Assembly: GCF_036323735.1 (NCBI RefSeq)
Contig: NC_086028.1
Span: forward strand, 22,843,001-22,907,000
Direction: 5' to 3'
Length of the DNA stretch: 64,000 nt
From: Rattus norvegicus
Lineage: Eukaryota; Chordata; Mammalia; Rodentia; Muridae
Both the position numbers and the translations under genes were made by a program. Each line of letters begins with the position of its first letter. The first letter of the stretch is position 1. This document shows positions 1-9,790 of the stretch, piece after piece. Below the pieces are notes generated by a model that saw only the letters and a program-made list of their open reading frames with translations, was not told the DNA's origin and searched no databases.

Positions 1-1715
1 CTATGTCCTGATTATTACATAGAAACAAATAGAAACCTACTTCTGGGTGGTGGAAATATGTAGGGAAACCCTGCTAATTAAGGTCAAAGTCTACCATGAC
101 TGGACAGCTCCTCTGAACGCAGGGCAAAATGGCGGACTCTCTTCACCCACAGGGCTTCCCCTTCTCAAAGTTGTCTGGAGAGCCCAACAGACCCACAAGT
201 TCAACTTCCTCTTTTCCTAATAGGACACAATAAGGGGGTGGGGTGTGGGGAGAACCCAGCAAGTACCTGGGATTCCTATAATGCCTTACCATACAAATGG
301 GCATTCACAGAACTTTAAACTCTCTAGCCAATGATTTTCATTCACCCTGAAAACTCCTTCCCACTGGCCAAGGTCCATACTTACCCCTCGTTCACCCTCA
401 ATAATGTGTATGCTTCCAAGCCCACTGGGAATAAATTGTACGCACACAAGCTAAGATCATCTAAGAGAGCTGTTTCATTGAAGATCATCAGAGAAAGCCT
501 TCCTCTATGACCCTCAGAGAAGCATCCTCAACCCACTCACTCTTAGCCAGATGGGATTCTTCAGACCCCATTCTGGACTCAACTTCATCCTTCCAGCCAT
601 GTGTCTACTTTATACCCTGAAAGGGAGGAAGTAGAGGATGGGGAACCACGGCTGGACGTGAAGAGGCATAAGACAGACGCAGGCTATCTCTTTTGTATCT
701 AGAACAAGAGTTCTGTGGAATAAGCGCTTGGAGAAGCAAGTACACTTGACATGAAATTTTCCCACCTGTCCACCCTGTATTATAGAACTCATCCTTTGGG
801 CACAGTTTCTAGAAAGCCACTTTGCTTGTCTGGCCAAGGGTGCTCACGACACAGTGTATAGAACAGCAAAAACACCAGCCTGCTTAAATGTCCCTCATAG
901 GAGAACAGACAGATAGCAGAAGAGAACATCATCTCTCTGAAGGTCAGCTAGCTCTTAAAAGATTGAAGTGAAAAAGGCACACAGGCAAAGCTCCTAGATC
1001 AGTTTCAACAGGGAAACACGAAAGGGAGAAGCATGCTGTATGATACAATGAAGATGCACTGTCCAGTTTGGTTTGCGTGGATGCATGGAGACAAGTCAGA
1101 GAGCAGAATGTGTCTAGAGGTAAAAACAGAGGGATCCACATGAGACACATTACAACCCAGAAAACACAACAGCAGCTATTTCTGGAACACAACTTCACCC
1201 ATATTTCTCTTTTTACATTCTATCCCAAAAGTGTTTTTATTCAGTACTTGTTTTTATTTTATTGTAATTAATATAAAAATAAGAGGACATTACAAAATGC
1301 ACATATTTTGTAAAATCACTGGATGCCTTAGGCATTATATGGTGGATGAGATGTTAAGAATACACATTTTCTAACTGAATTCCTAGAACCAAAACTTGTT
1401 GAAGACCCTCCTTCTAGACTAGTATTCTGAAGAACCGTTTGTCTTAAGCTAAGGGGAGAAGACGTCTTCTACACAAATATTTACAGAAAAACAGTGGAAG
1501 CTATTGCAAGACTGGCTGTTACCTTTACTGAGAAGAGTTAATATCCCATGAGCATATGGTAGGGACAAAAGGACAGAAGATAATATTACCAGGAAAAGCC
1601 CCAGAGCTTTGGTTCTTGGGGTCCAGATAAACCAAACAATAGGTATTTAATGTGTAACAGATTCTGTCCTTATAAACTACAAATGTTGGCATATAAGGAG
1701 CCTAAGTTCAGAGTC
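1..1715. other. Unique non-coding sequence, no gene recognised
   Basis: I see no exon with convincing splice borders, no RNA gene and no clear transposon here. Short open frames at 610-837, 944-1198 and 1068-1271 overlap each other on both strands and resemble no protein I know. A G-rich run lies at about 234-250 but has only three G-tracts. The stretch is AT-rich beyond 1200. Confidence 0.6.
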
Positions 1716-1890
1716 AAAATGACTCTCCTCTCTCTTTTCAATCCTGCTATTTGTTACCTATTTAACCATGACAAACTATTTAAATTTGTTATCTTCAATT
1801 TTCTCATTCATAAAATTAGAAGTCTAAAAATACTGGATTCAGAGATTGCTGCAAGGATTATGTAAGATAGCTATGTACAGAGGTGGTTTT
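1715..1890 (+). repeat. MIR SINE remnant
   Basis: The order of motifs matches the MIR core and 3' part: a 'ttacctatttaacc' block, then 'ttttctcattcataaaat' (MIR has 'tttcctcatctgtaaaat'), then 'gattgctgcaaggattatg' (MIR has 'gttgtgaggattaaatg'). MIR is an ancient tRNA-derived SINE shared by mammals, and heavy divergence is expected. The call is by eye only. Confidence 0.55.
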
Positions 1891-2734
1891 GTAATAATTT
1901 AATAGGTAATATTCATTATTTAGAAAGGCTGCTATTACAAGTCACCACCGGCCTTGGAAATTGGGATCAGTCACCATATTATCACAGGAAAGTATTAGCT
2001 CTGTAATTTAAGTGACTCTGTGGGACAAACTTCTATTATTTCCTAAATGAGTTGAATAACAAACTGAAGGAAAATATGTCAAGGTATAAAAAGATACTGT
2101 CAAGTGTGTTTCTTTTTATTCGATAAAGTAGATTGTTGTTTCCAGTGACGTCATGAGTGGTCTGGCAGAATTTTTTGCTATTGTTAGTTATTCCTCTTCA
2201 AATATTACGGCCAAATCCCCTTGTAGTCCATACTTACAATTTTTGCCTTAAAGATAATAGAGAAGTTAGCAGGTTCTCCCAAAATGTGTTGGCGGGGCGG
2301 GAGGATGGACAGACAGACGGATGGATTGGGGCAGTCTAGGCAGTGAAAATTCCACTTTCACCTCTTTCAGAGTTGGTCGTGGGGTCTTAGGAATTGTTGC
2401 ATACAACAATCATCAGCTGGAAGCCTCTCATTTTAAGTTGGTGTAAAACAAATGATTTGAGATGCCGCCAAGATGGAAATCAAACTGTGAGTGAGCCCTT
2501 CCCGTCATCCCAGTCACTCCAAGTGGGCACTCTGCTTTCACTGACTGAGGCTTTCCTGGTATCCTCAGAGACCCTGCAGGTCAGTCAGCCTTAGCTTCCT
2601 TCAAGTCTTATCTGATTTGTCATTGAACATTACTTCTTGTTTCCTAGAAAGGGAAGAGAAATTATACCGGCAACACTAAGGTAATTGCAGATGGTCCACT
2701 CTTTACGTTGTTTTAGCGTTACTTCCTGGGTGCG
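1891..2734. other. Unique sequence
   Basis: No repeat family or gene is recognised. Open frames of 60 and 66 codons at 2157-2339 and 2394-2594 have no recognisable domain. A short GGCGGGGCGGGAGG run lies at about 2291-2304 but is isolated. Confidence 0.5.
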
Positions 2735-2863
2735 AATAGTGCCTGTAGCAGGCAGAAGAGGGTATCAAACCTGGGATTAGGATGGTTGTGAGCTCCCATT
2801 TGGGGCTTGGGAACCAAACCTGGGTAGTTAAGAGCAACAGTGCTGCTAATGGCTGAACCAACT
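2735..2863 (-). repeat. B2-type SINE, reverse orientation
   Basis: On the plus strand the series 'ggcagaagagggtatcaaa', 'ggttgtgagctcc', 'tgggaaccaaacctgggt' and 'aagagcaacagtgctgct' is the reverse complement of the B2 head, including the degenerate Pol III B box and the A-box side near 2855. The A-rich 3' tail is missing, so the copy is truncated. B2 is a murid tRNA-Lys-derived SINE moved by L1 enzymes. Confidence 0.75.
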
Positions 2864-3360
2864 AATAACAGATAACATCATGGGGAAAAAAAAACTCACC
2901 TTTCTAGTTTTCTTCTACCAATGGGGACATCAGAGAGAGAGTCGCTATCTCTCCATTTGTAACATTTGATCATTGAATATCGTTTGTTTAATCACAGACC
3001 TCTAGCACCAAGGTAACAGGACTGAGACAGAATGCCATCTTGATCCAATTTTATTTTAATTACTTTTTATTCTCTAAGTAGTTGTACAAGTTTTTAACCT
3101 TTGTAGTAATAGCACAGTAATCATACTTTACTGGGTCTAGCATATTCTTTAAATGGAGTAATGGGAAGAAAAAATGCCAAAGAAATAATATTTGGATGAG
3201 CCAAGTTTTAATGCTGTAGTAAATTAATTCACCTGAAACACCTAAATATATTATTAGCCCCTCCAAGGATGGCAAGATCCTTCAGGAACTCTAAGAACTT
3301 AGCTTTAGGAATTTGTCAGGAAAAAATTGTGATTTTTTGAATGAGTATTTTCAAACCAGC
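2864..3360. other. Unique sequence
   Basis: AT-rich DNA with a short poly(A) at about 2885-2894 and no recognisable gene or repeat. The 71-codon frame at 3060-3275 on the minus strand has no known domain. Confidence 0.45.
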
Positions 3361-3363
3361 ACT

Positions 3364-3585
3364 AAGGGGTTAGAGAGGCCTCCCATAAGTTTTTTAAAAA
3401 GCAGCTGCTCTTCTAGGAAAACTATGTATGGTTACAAGCAACCACATGGCAGCTCACAACTGTTTATAAAGCCAATCAATCCCAGTGGATCTGGCTTGTG
3501 TGGATATTCAGTGCACCAATATACTTGAAGGCCAAAGATCCAGACACGAAAATAAAATTGAGAAAAAGCAAGGAAAAGGAGGAAA
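3364..3585 (+). repeat. B2/B3-type SINE
   Basis: The head is degenerate ('aggggttagagagg'). It is followed by 'gcagctgctcttct', 'aaccacatggcagctcaca', 'actgtttataa' and 'aatcccagtggatctggc', the standard forward B2/B3 series, and by an A-rich end. Divergence is high. It abuts a second SINE on the same strand. Confidence 0.7.
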
Positions 3586-3587
3586 CA

Positions 3588-3735
3588 AATTCAAACTGGT
3601 GGCATATGCCTGCTATCCCAACACTTGGGAGGCTGATGTTCAAAGGTTCTTGTGAGGGTGGGGCTAACCATAGCCACAAAGTGACAACAGGGCCATCTGA
3701 GCCTGGGTAGCAAGAACTACATAGTCAGGTCAATA
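3588..3735 (+). repeat. B1/B4-type SINE
   Basis: 'ggtggcatatgcctgctatcccaac' followed by 'acttgggaggctga' is the conserved 7SL-derived B1 start. 'cctgggtagcaagaactacat' matches the later B1 block. It sits directly after a B2-type SINE, so the pair forms a SINE cluster. B1 and the B1 half of B4 cannot be told apart here. Confidence 0.75.
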
Positions 3736-3934
3736 ACCAAGGGAAGTAATGGGAAGAGGAGTAAGTAGGAAGAAATGTACAGAATGTTTCAAGGGTTGTA
3801 ATATGGCAGGCAGATATGAACAGCCCATACATGTCCAGTGAACTTGGAAGATGGGTGGTATTTAGGGTATGAGGGGCTAGCACCAACAGTAGGCATCCTT
3901 CCACCTTAGGAGGTAACAATTTGGATCTCTATCA

Positions 3935-4115
3935 AGACGATAATGTTCAAAGCATGGTCCTGGAATAGGGAGTACCTGTGCTCACTTTTACCCTCTAGAA
4001 ATACAGCTGGGAGGGCCACATCAGGACCTCCTAAATTGGAAGTTCTTGAGCTGCGCCCCCGCAGACCTTTCATTTTTAGAATCCCCGGGTGATTTTTGAT
4101 GCATACGGAATTTTG
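3935..4115 (-). mobile_element. MER5-like hAT-Charlie MITE remnant
   Basis: 'ttcaaagcatggtcc' near the left end, and 'ccccgggtgatttttgatgca' towards the right end, match the ends and internal blocks of the non-autonomous DNA transposon MER5A in reverse orientation. The middle 'caggacctcctaaattgg' fits the family's 'cagacctactgaatcag'. It has no coding capacity and is an old mammalian element. Confidence 0.6.
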
Positions 4116-4390
4116 TCCATAGTCACACTGGCAATTATACATAATCAAAGCTCTGGTTCCTAAGGGTAAGAGAAGGCGGACTCAATCTCAATTTGATGAG
4201 GTTTGGTCACCTTAGGGTCTGAGCACTACTAGTTATCAAACTGGTTTTAAAAAATGTGAGAAACTCTCCCTTTTTTGCAACTCTCCCCATTTAAGGTCTG
4301 TAAAGAAATTACTTAATGCCACTACCTTGACTTCTTAAAATAAATGCTGAACGTTTTCTAAAACCCAGGGAAACAGGCACATTGAGTCTA

Positions 4391-4740
4391 TGTTAGTCAC
4401 TTTTCTGTTGCTATAGCAAAATACCAGAGGTCATCAACTGAAAGGTGGGCAGGGAGGGATTTAATTTCGGTTTGTAATTTCAACTTAAAATGCTACTGGC
4501 TATGGTGTCCTGACTCAGTTCCTCCCTCAGTTCTTCGTAAGGAAGTTGGGGGTAGAGGGGATGTGTTAACTCTTGGTGATTGAGTAGAAATGGAGTGGTA
4601 AAGTCCCATCATCCCTATTACAGTGCTTTTGCCCTTTGGCATAACTTTCTCTTCTTAGACATCGCTCAGACCAAGGGTTCATCACGGTCCAATGAAGTCT
4701 AAGCTGGTGGTCAATCCTTTAACAGGAGACTTTAAGAAAA
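4391..4740 (-). mobile_element. Degraded LTR-like repeat, reverse orientation
   Basis: The left end 'tgttagtcacttttctgttg' followed by 'ctatagcaaaatacc' is the reverse complement of the 3' terminus common to rodent MaLR/ERVL-type LTRs. The remainder is diverged, and the right boundary is a guess. Confidence 0.5.
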
Positions 4741-5810
4741 TTCCAAATGCAAACTTTGAAAGTCTTTCTATCGTTTTAATTCTAGTTTATTAATATTTTT
4801 TCAAAGTGACAAGAATCTAGACTGCATATCAAAGCAGCTAGCATTACTTGGCTGAGACAAGTTCCTGAAGTACTTTATAAGGAAGGCCTCACACTATGCA
4901 ATGTTCAGATAACCTGGGATAACCTAGGTGAGGATTTTCTCTTCTTCCATTCTCAAAAAAAAAAACAGAACAAAAAAGATTTAAAAAAAAAAACCAATAG
5001 GGAGGGCTTGTCTGGACAGAGCGAGAGGCCATTTCAAGAGCTCTTAAAGGCCTATTTAAAACATTTCTTCAAAGGAGTTCCTGCCACAATTATTACAGCT
5101 CATTTGCCTGCAAATGCGCTTGCTGTTGTTAATCAGTCAGTCATTAACCCCGGGAATATCAATGTATTGTCACCATGCATTTCAAAGAGGCAAAGGAAGA
5201 TGGGCAGAGGGAACTGCTAATTTGAAAGAGCCCATTACATTATTTGTTCTCCCAAGGTAAGCCCTCAAAACAAAGAGATTTTATCTCAGCACTCTATCCT
5301 GTGGTCCTTTATTTAGGTTCAGGCCCAAGGTTTCTTCTGATTGCCAAGGAAATGGTCTCGCAGACCAAATAACACAGTTGGAAAAATCAGAAGATTAGGA
5401 CAGAGATGAAATTCAGGCAAAGGTCTACAGTTAAGGGGTCTCAAAGAGCAATTGTTCTTGCCGTCTTCACAAGCAAGAAAAAAACAGAGGCTCAAACGGA
5501 GAAGGCAGGAGAGGCCAAAGGGGGACCATTAATTATCTAGAGGATAAACTCTTAATGTCCTTAGACTGCAGTTTTTCTCCTAAAGGTGGCCATTTAAAAA
5601 TCCTTGTGGACACCAGGCCTGGTCCCTGTCCTTACATTAGTTCTCTAAGCCCCGGGCATCCTGCACATGCCCTATGGTTCTCTGGTATCTGTCTCCGTCC
5701 ACAATTTTATGAAGTAAGCGGGGGCTCTTAAATGATAGAGGATTGCTGTGAATTTCTGTGGAGAAATCTACAAATCTCACTAAATTTATTTATAGGATTA
5801 TTATATAGTC
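4741..5810. other. Unique sequence with poly(A) runs
   Basis: Two poly(A)-rich runs lie at about 4956-4993. A near-perfect 10-bp tandem duplication, 'gataacctgg' then 'gataacctag', occurs at about 4908. No gene is recognised. The 70-codon frame at 5008-5220 has no known domain. Confidence 0.45.
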
Positions 5811-6013
5811 TTGGGGTGGAGCTCAGATTTAGAACCTTTGCCTCTCAAACACAAAGGCCTAGGTCAGCTTTTCAGCACCACAGCAACTGGGTCTGGTGGA
5901 CCGTGTCTCTAATCCTAGTAGTCAGGAAGTAGAGGGAGGAGGATTGGAAGTTGTGCTCAAAGTGAGCTCCATAGAAAGTTTGAGGACAGTATGAACTGCG
6001 TGAGGTACATCGT
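5811..6013 (+). repeat. B4 SINE (ID-B1 fusion)
   Basis: An ID-like left part ('ggggtggagctcagatttag', 'acacaaaggcctaggtcag') is followed by a B1-like right part ('gtctctaatcctagtagtcag', 'agaaagtttgaggacag'). This ID plus B1 order defines B4 (ID_B1) elements. The Pol III boxes are diverged, so activity is unlikely. Confidence 0.75.
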
Positions 6014-6539
6014 TTTTTAAATGAAGTCACTAGAAAAACTATGCCAAGCTAGAGTTTTGATGCCCATATAGCAAATGAAATTACATTTACTCTTACATTT
6101 AATTCATTGGATCACACAGAATGCCCATGTTTATAGAGAAAGCATCATCCAGTATCAGCAAATATTTAGTATAAAATTACAAATAAATAATATATATATA
6201 CATACATTATATAAAAGTCATTAAATTCTCCAAGAATAAAAAGAATATTTCAAGGCTAGCACACAGTGTTTAATAGTATAACTGAAAGATATTCATAAAT
6301 TTTCACTGTTTTGGATTGCATTATATGTCCTAGTCATTGACCCCCGGGCTCAGTGACATTTTTTTCCCTAGAATCAGGTTTTTAGGGGTATTTGTGTACC
6401 TTATCCATAAGGCACGGGCAGAAGAAATCTTCAAATGTAAGACAAGTCTCACCTCCTAAGAGAGTGGCTCTTTAGCTTCTAAACATTTGAAGATCTCCTC
6501 CAAGTGGATCTTGTGAAGTGTGACCAAATATCCAGCAAC
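6014..6539. other. AT-rich unique sequence
   Basis: Contains a short (TA)n run at about 6188-6202. No gene or transposon is recognised. Confidence 0.4.
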
Positions 6540-6656
6540 TGGATCTGGGGTAGAGGGGTGGGAAGGAGGGTGAATGACTGAGGGGAGAGGAGACAGGAGA
6601 AACTGATGGGTCTGAATGTAATATATGAAAGAATAATAAACAAACAAAGAAATACA
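6540..6656 (+). mobile_element. Rodent L1 3' end fragment
   Basis: G/A-rich sequence, then 'gagaaactgatgggtctg', 'aatgtaatatatgaaag' and 'aataataaac', follows the layout of the terminal part of rodent L1 3'UTRs: a G-rich block, 'aaactg..gggatgtaatgtatgag' and an A-rich end. It is severely 5' truncated and has no ORF. Confidence 0.6.
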
Positions 6657-7090
6657 CCCTCAAGAAGAGACTTCTGACGAGTGCTGTGTTTTATAGGAAG
6701 AAGCCAGGGGTATGTTTGATGGAGGCATGGAGGAGTGCAGGAGGTGACTGGTGCCTCTGTGGGCCCATGCTGCAGCATCCCTCCCCTGTCCCCCCCGCCC
6801 CGCACCCCCGCCCGAGTACCAGCCACATAGTATAGAATGGAGTTGATTTAGGGTATGGGGACGGGAGTTGATGGGGTAGCGGAGACAGAGAAAGGCAAGG
6901 GGAGTGGATATAGGAGTAAGGGGAGCCATGAGCAAGTGGGGTGAGAGGGGCAGGAGAATGGGGAGAGAAGGGACAGAGGGAGACGAGGGTAAGAGAGCAA
7001 GAGAGGAGTAGCAAGAGAAAAGAGTGAGGGGAGGCAAAGCAGACCCTTTTATAGTTAGCCAGGCATACCTCGCAACAGCCAGGTAACTGT
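6657..7090. repeat. Purine-rich block, possible old LTR/L1-derived repeat
   Basis: The plus strand is mainly G and A from about 6840 to 7040, and ends with 'cccttttatagttagccagg' and 'aacagccaggtaactgtggg', phrases I associate with a rodent interspersed repeat I cannot name. A C-rich G-quadruplex candidate lies inside at 6790-6813. The minus-strand open frame at 6691-7227 follows from the purine bias. Confidence 0.45.
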
Positions 7091-7890
7091 GGGGAGGAAC
7101 CTAGGATGAATGCTAACAATGTAACCCCACAGAAGAACGTGAAAGCACACGGGGAGCATGCGCATTTGCTTCCTAAAGAATCCCTGTTACAGAGGAACAG
7201 ACTCGCGGGCAACTCCTCCATCCTCATTTTTCCTACTTCCTTCTTCTGTTATGGCAATTTACATACATGAAGCTATCAGTTTCATTAATTAGGCCTTAAA
7301 ACTGCTATTTAAAGAAGGATGAAACTTTTCCTTCCTCAGATAAAGCAATGCACCTAAATGATGCCTGTTGTCATAGATTGCTTGCCTGCTACTTTGCTAG
7401 AAGGCTTCAAAGTCGAACTTTGATGTGAAAAAGTCTTAGGGAATATGCATATGAGAAATGATCTTGAAAAGAAAACTTTAACAGCGCATCTGAGAAAAGG
7501 AGAAAAGTACAAGGAGCCAGAAGAGCCCCGCCTCTGTTATGTGACAGGCAAAAGAATCAAAGAGGATTTGCACATTTGAAAATTTTGATAGCCATAAAAA
7601 TACGTCTTTATTTGCGTCTGAAAATTTCAGATACCCACTGATTCCAAACATTGAGCTAGGCAGGAAATGCACTGGATATTCGCACATGCTCAGAAAAAGA
7701 GAAGAAAGCTCCTGAGATCACCTCTGTGGGAGAGCCCGAGATCTTAAAAGAAAACATCTGACCCATCGGGGCATACAGTGACGCTAGCTGATGAGCTAAT
7801 GACCTAACAGAAGGAAAGGGCTTTGGTGGTGCAGGTGGGGCTCAGCCTGGTGACACAGATCCCTGTATCAGCTTATATGAAGAACAAATT
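7091..7890. other. Unique sequence
   Basis: No gene or repeat family is recognised. The 69-codon minus-strand frame at 7478-7687 has no known domain. Confidence 0.4.
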
Positions 7891-7892
7891 CA

Positions 7893-7922
7893 GAGAGAGA
7901 GGGAGGGAGGGAGGGAGGGAGG

Positions 7923-7992
<70 letters not shown>

Positions 7993-8109
7993 GGAAAGAG
8001 GGAGAAAGAGATAGTGTGTGTGTGTTCCTTTGTGCCTATGTGAGAGTCTGTGTGTGTCTGTGTGTGTCTGTGTCTGTTTCTCCCTCTCCCTCTCCCCCTC
8101 TCCCTCTTC

Positions 8110-8174
<65 letters not shown>

Positions 8175-8411
8175 TCCCTGTGTGTGTATGTGTGTTCCTT
8201 TGTGCCTGTGTGAGAGTCTGTATGTGTCTGTTTCTCCCTCTACCTCTACCTCTCCCCCACCTCTCTCCCCTTCTCCCCCTCTCCTTTTCTCTCTCTCTCT
8301 TTCTCTTTCCCTGTGTGTGTATGTGTGTTCCTTTGTGCCTGTGTGAGAGTCTGTATGTGTCTGTTTCTCCCTCTACCTCTCCCTCTCCCCCCTCTCTCCC
8401 CTTCTCCACCT

Positions 8412-8457
<46 letters not shown>

Positions 8458-8516
8458 GTCTCTCTCTCTGTCTCTCTCTTTCTCCGTGTGTGTGTGTGTG
8501 TGTATGTGTGTGTGTG
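7893..8516. repeat. Compound minisatellite / microsatellite array
   Basis: In order: (GGGA)n, then a long (GA)n to about 7995, then three copies of a unit that begins 'tgtgttcctttgtgcct' at 8021, 8191 and 8324. Each unit runs GT-rich, then CCCTCT-rich, then (CT)n. Units 2 and 3 are spaced 133 bp and are nearly identical. Units 1 and 2 are spaced 170 bp because the first (CT)n is longer. The array ends in (GT)n. Overlapping frames of up to 178 codons here are artefacts of low complexity. Confidence 0.95.
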
Positions 8517-8574
8517 TGGTTGTGCTAGAAGAGAGAAGTCAATCGTGAATGGTCTTACTAAGGATGTCCCCAAA

Positions 8575-8705
8575 TATTTTTTGACTGGATCTCTTGGCCT
8601 GGATGAAATTCAGCTATGTCTGCTTATTCAGGAGACCCAGGGACCCTCCTATGTACACCTCCTCAGACCTAGAATTACAAGCAGGAGCCACTATACCAGG
8701 ATTTC
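8575..8705 (-). repeat. B1-like SINE, reverse orientation, diverged
   Basis: 'tttttgactggatctcttgg', 'cctcctcagacctagaatta' and 'caagcaggagccactatacc' follow the reverse-complement B1 layout (gagacagggtctc, then cctcctgcctcagcctcctgag, then ggattacaggcgtgagccacca). Divergence is strong. Confidence 0.55.
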
Positions 8706-9738
8706 TTCATGGATTCTAGGTACCAAGAGCTTGTTTTTATTATTGCACAGTGAACTTTATATATTAAGCTCACTAGCCATAGATTTAAGCACAGGATTTA
8801 ACAGACAAAAAGAAATCAAACAAACAAACAAACAAAACCACTGAAGGCAGAGAACGCATGTACACAAGAACATGGACACGGGCTTCCCCAGGAGTCTGAT
8901 TTGTGTTTTCACAGAAGCCACCTGTGATTGTAGCTTCTGTAGTGACATCTCAAAGGAACCTAAAGACCCTAAATGTGATCATCATAGAGCGGATCCTGGT
9001 GTCCACTAGACAGAGCTGCTTGAGGAGGGTAAACACTAGTTCCCAAGGATTGCATAGAAAGTTGTTTGTATTATAAATAAAAGTTATCTGCATTGAGATT
9101 CCAATACAAATTCTAACTTGACTCAGGGAAAGAACCATGACCATTATTATTTAATATTCTTATATCAAATATTTCTCTCTAAAAGGAATCCTGTCTAGAC
9201 ACAGGTAACCTTCCCACCAAGCACGGCTAACTGTGCTGAAATTCCTTACCCAGGGCTTCTAAGAGACACGAGGCAACCAGAATCCAGGCTCTAGGCTCTT
9301 TCTTATCCCATTTCCCCTTAATTCTTCTGGTCCTTCAGAGTAAAAACCATTTCTTTCTGATGAATCTCAAAGGTTAAAGACTTAGAAGATCGGGATGAGG
9401 GGGATCAGGGAGGACTGAACTAACACATGGAAAACATGTTAAGACATTGATAGAGGCACGGAGTTTCTGCACAATAAACTTGCCCTTGGCATGAAAGATA
9501 AACAAAAGGAAACATAATTACACAAAACGTAGTTTCTGTAAGTCGAAGAGCAGGAAAGTGAGCTGGCACCTTGGAAAGCGTCAAGATCCAGTGTGCATGA
9601 GAAGTGGACACTAATGTGGAGAGCCAATGCTGGTCTGGTTTCTTTCGTTTCCTCTGCTTCCAGTCCAGTACCACGAGACCAAGATGGGCCCCTGAATTGG
9701 TAATGAATGAATTGGGTTTGTTTTTCCCCCTATCTTAT
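8706..9738. other. Unique sequence with a short (CAAA)n
   Basis: An (AAAC)n run lies at about 8816-8837. No gene is recognised. Frames at 8757-8948, 8950-9144 and 9420-9674 on the minus strand have no known domains. Confidence 0.4.
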
Positions 9739-9739
9739 T

Positions 9740-9740
<1 letters not shown>

Positions 9741-9789
<49 letters not shown>
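9741..9789. repeat. (GT)n microsatellite
   Basis: About 24 uninterrupted GT units. Arrays of this length are usually polymorphic in murids. Confidence 0.98.

Positions 9790-9790
<1 letters not shown>

Noticed and set aside
234..250. G-quadruplex near the left edge
   Set aside because: Only three G-tracts are present within a usable distance.
6691..7227. 178-codon minus-strand gene
   Set aside because: It is open because the plus strand is purine-rich. No domain, and two other minus frames overlap it.
8021..8456. CRISPR-like spaced repeats
   Set aside because: The unit is a 133-170 bp composite minisatellite in a mammalian genome, with no uniform short repeats or unique spacers.
7873..8548. 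Overlapping 176-178 codon open frames on both strands
   Set aside because: They translate (GA)n/(CT)n/(GT)n arrays into Arg-Glu or Ser-Leu repeats. Low complexity explains them.
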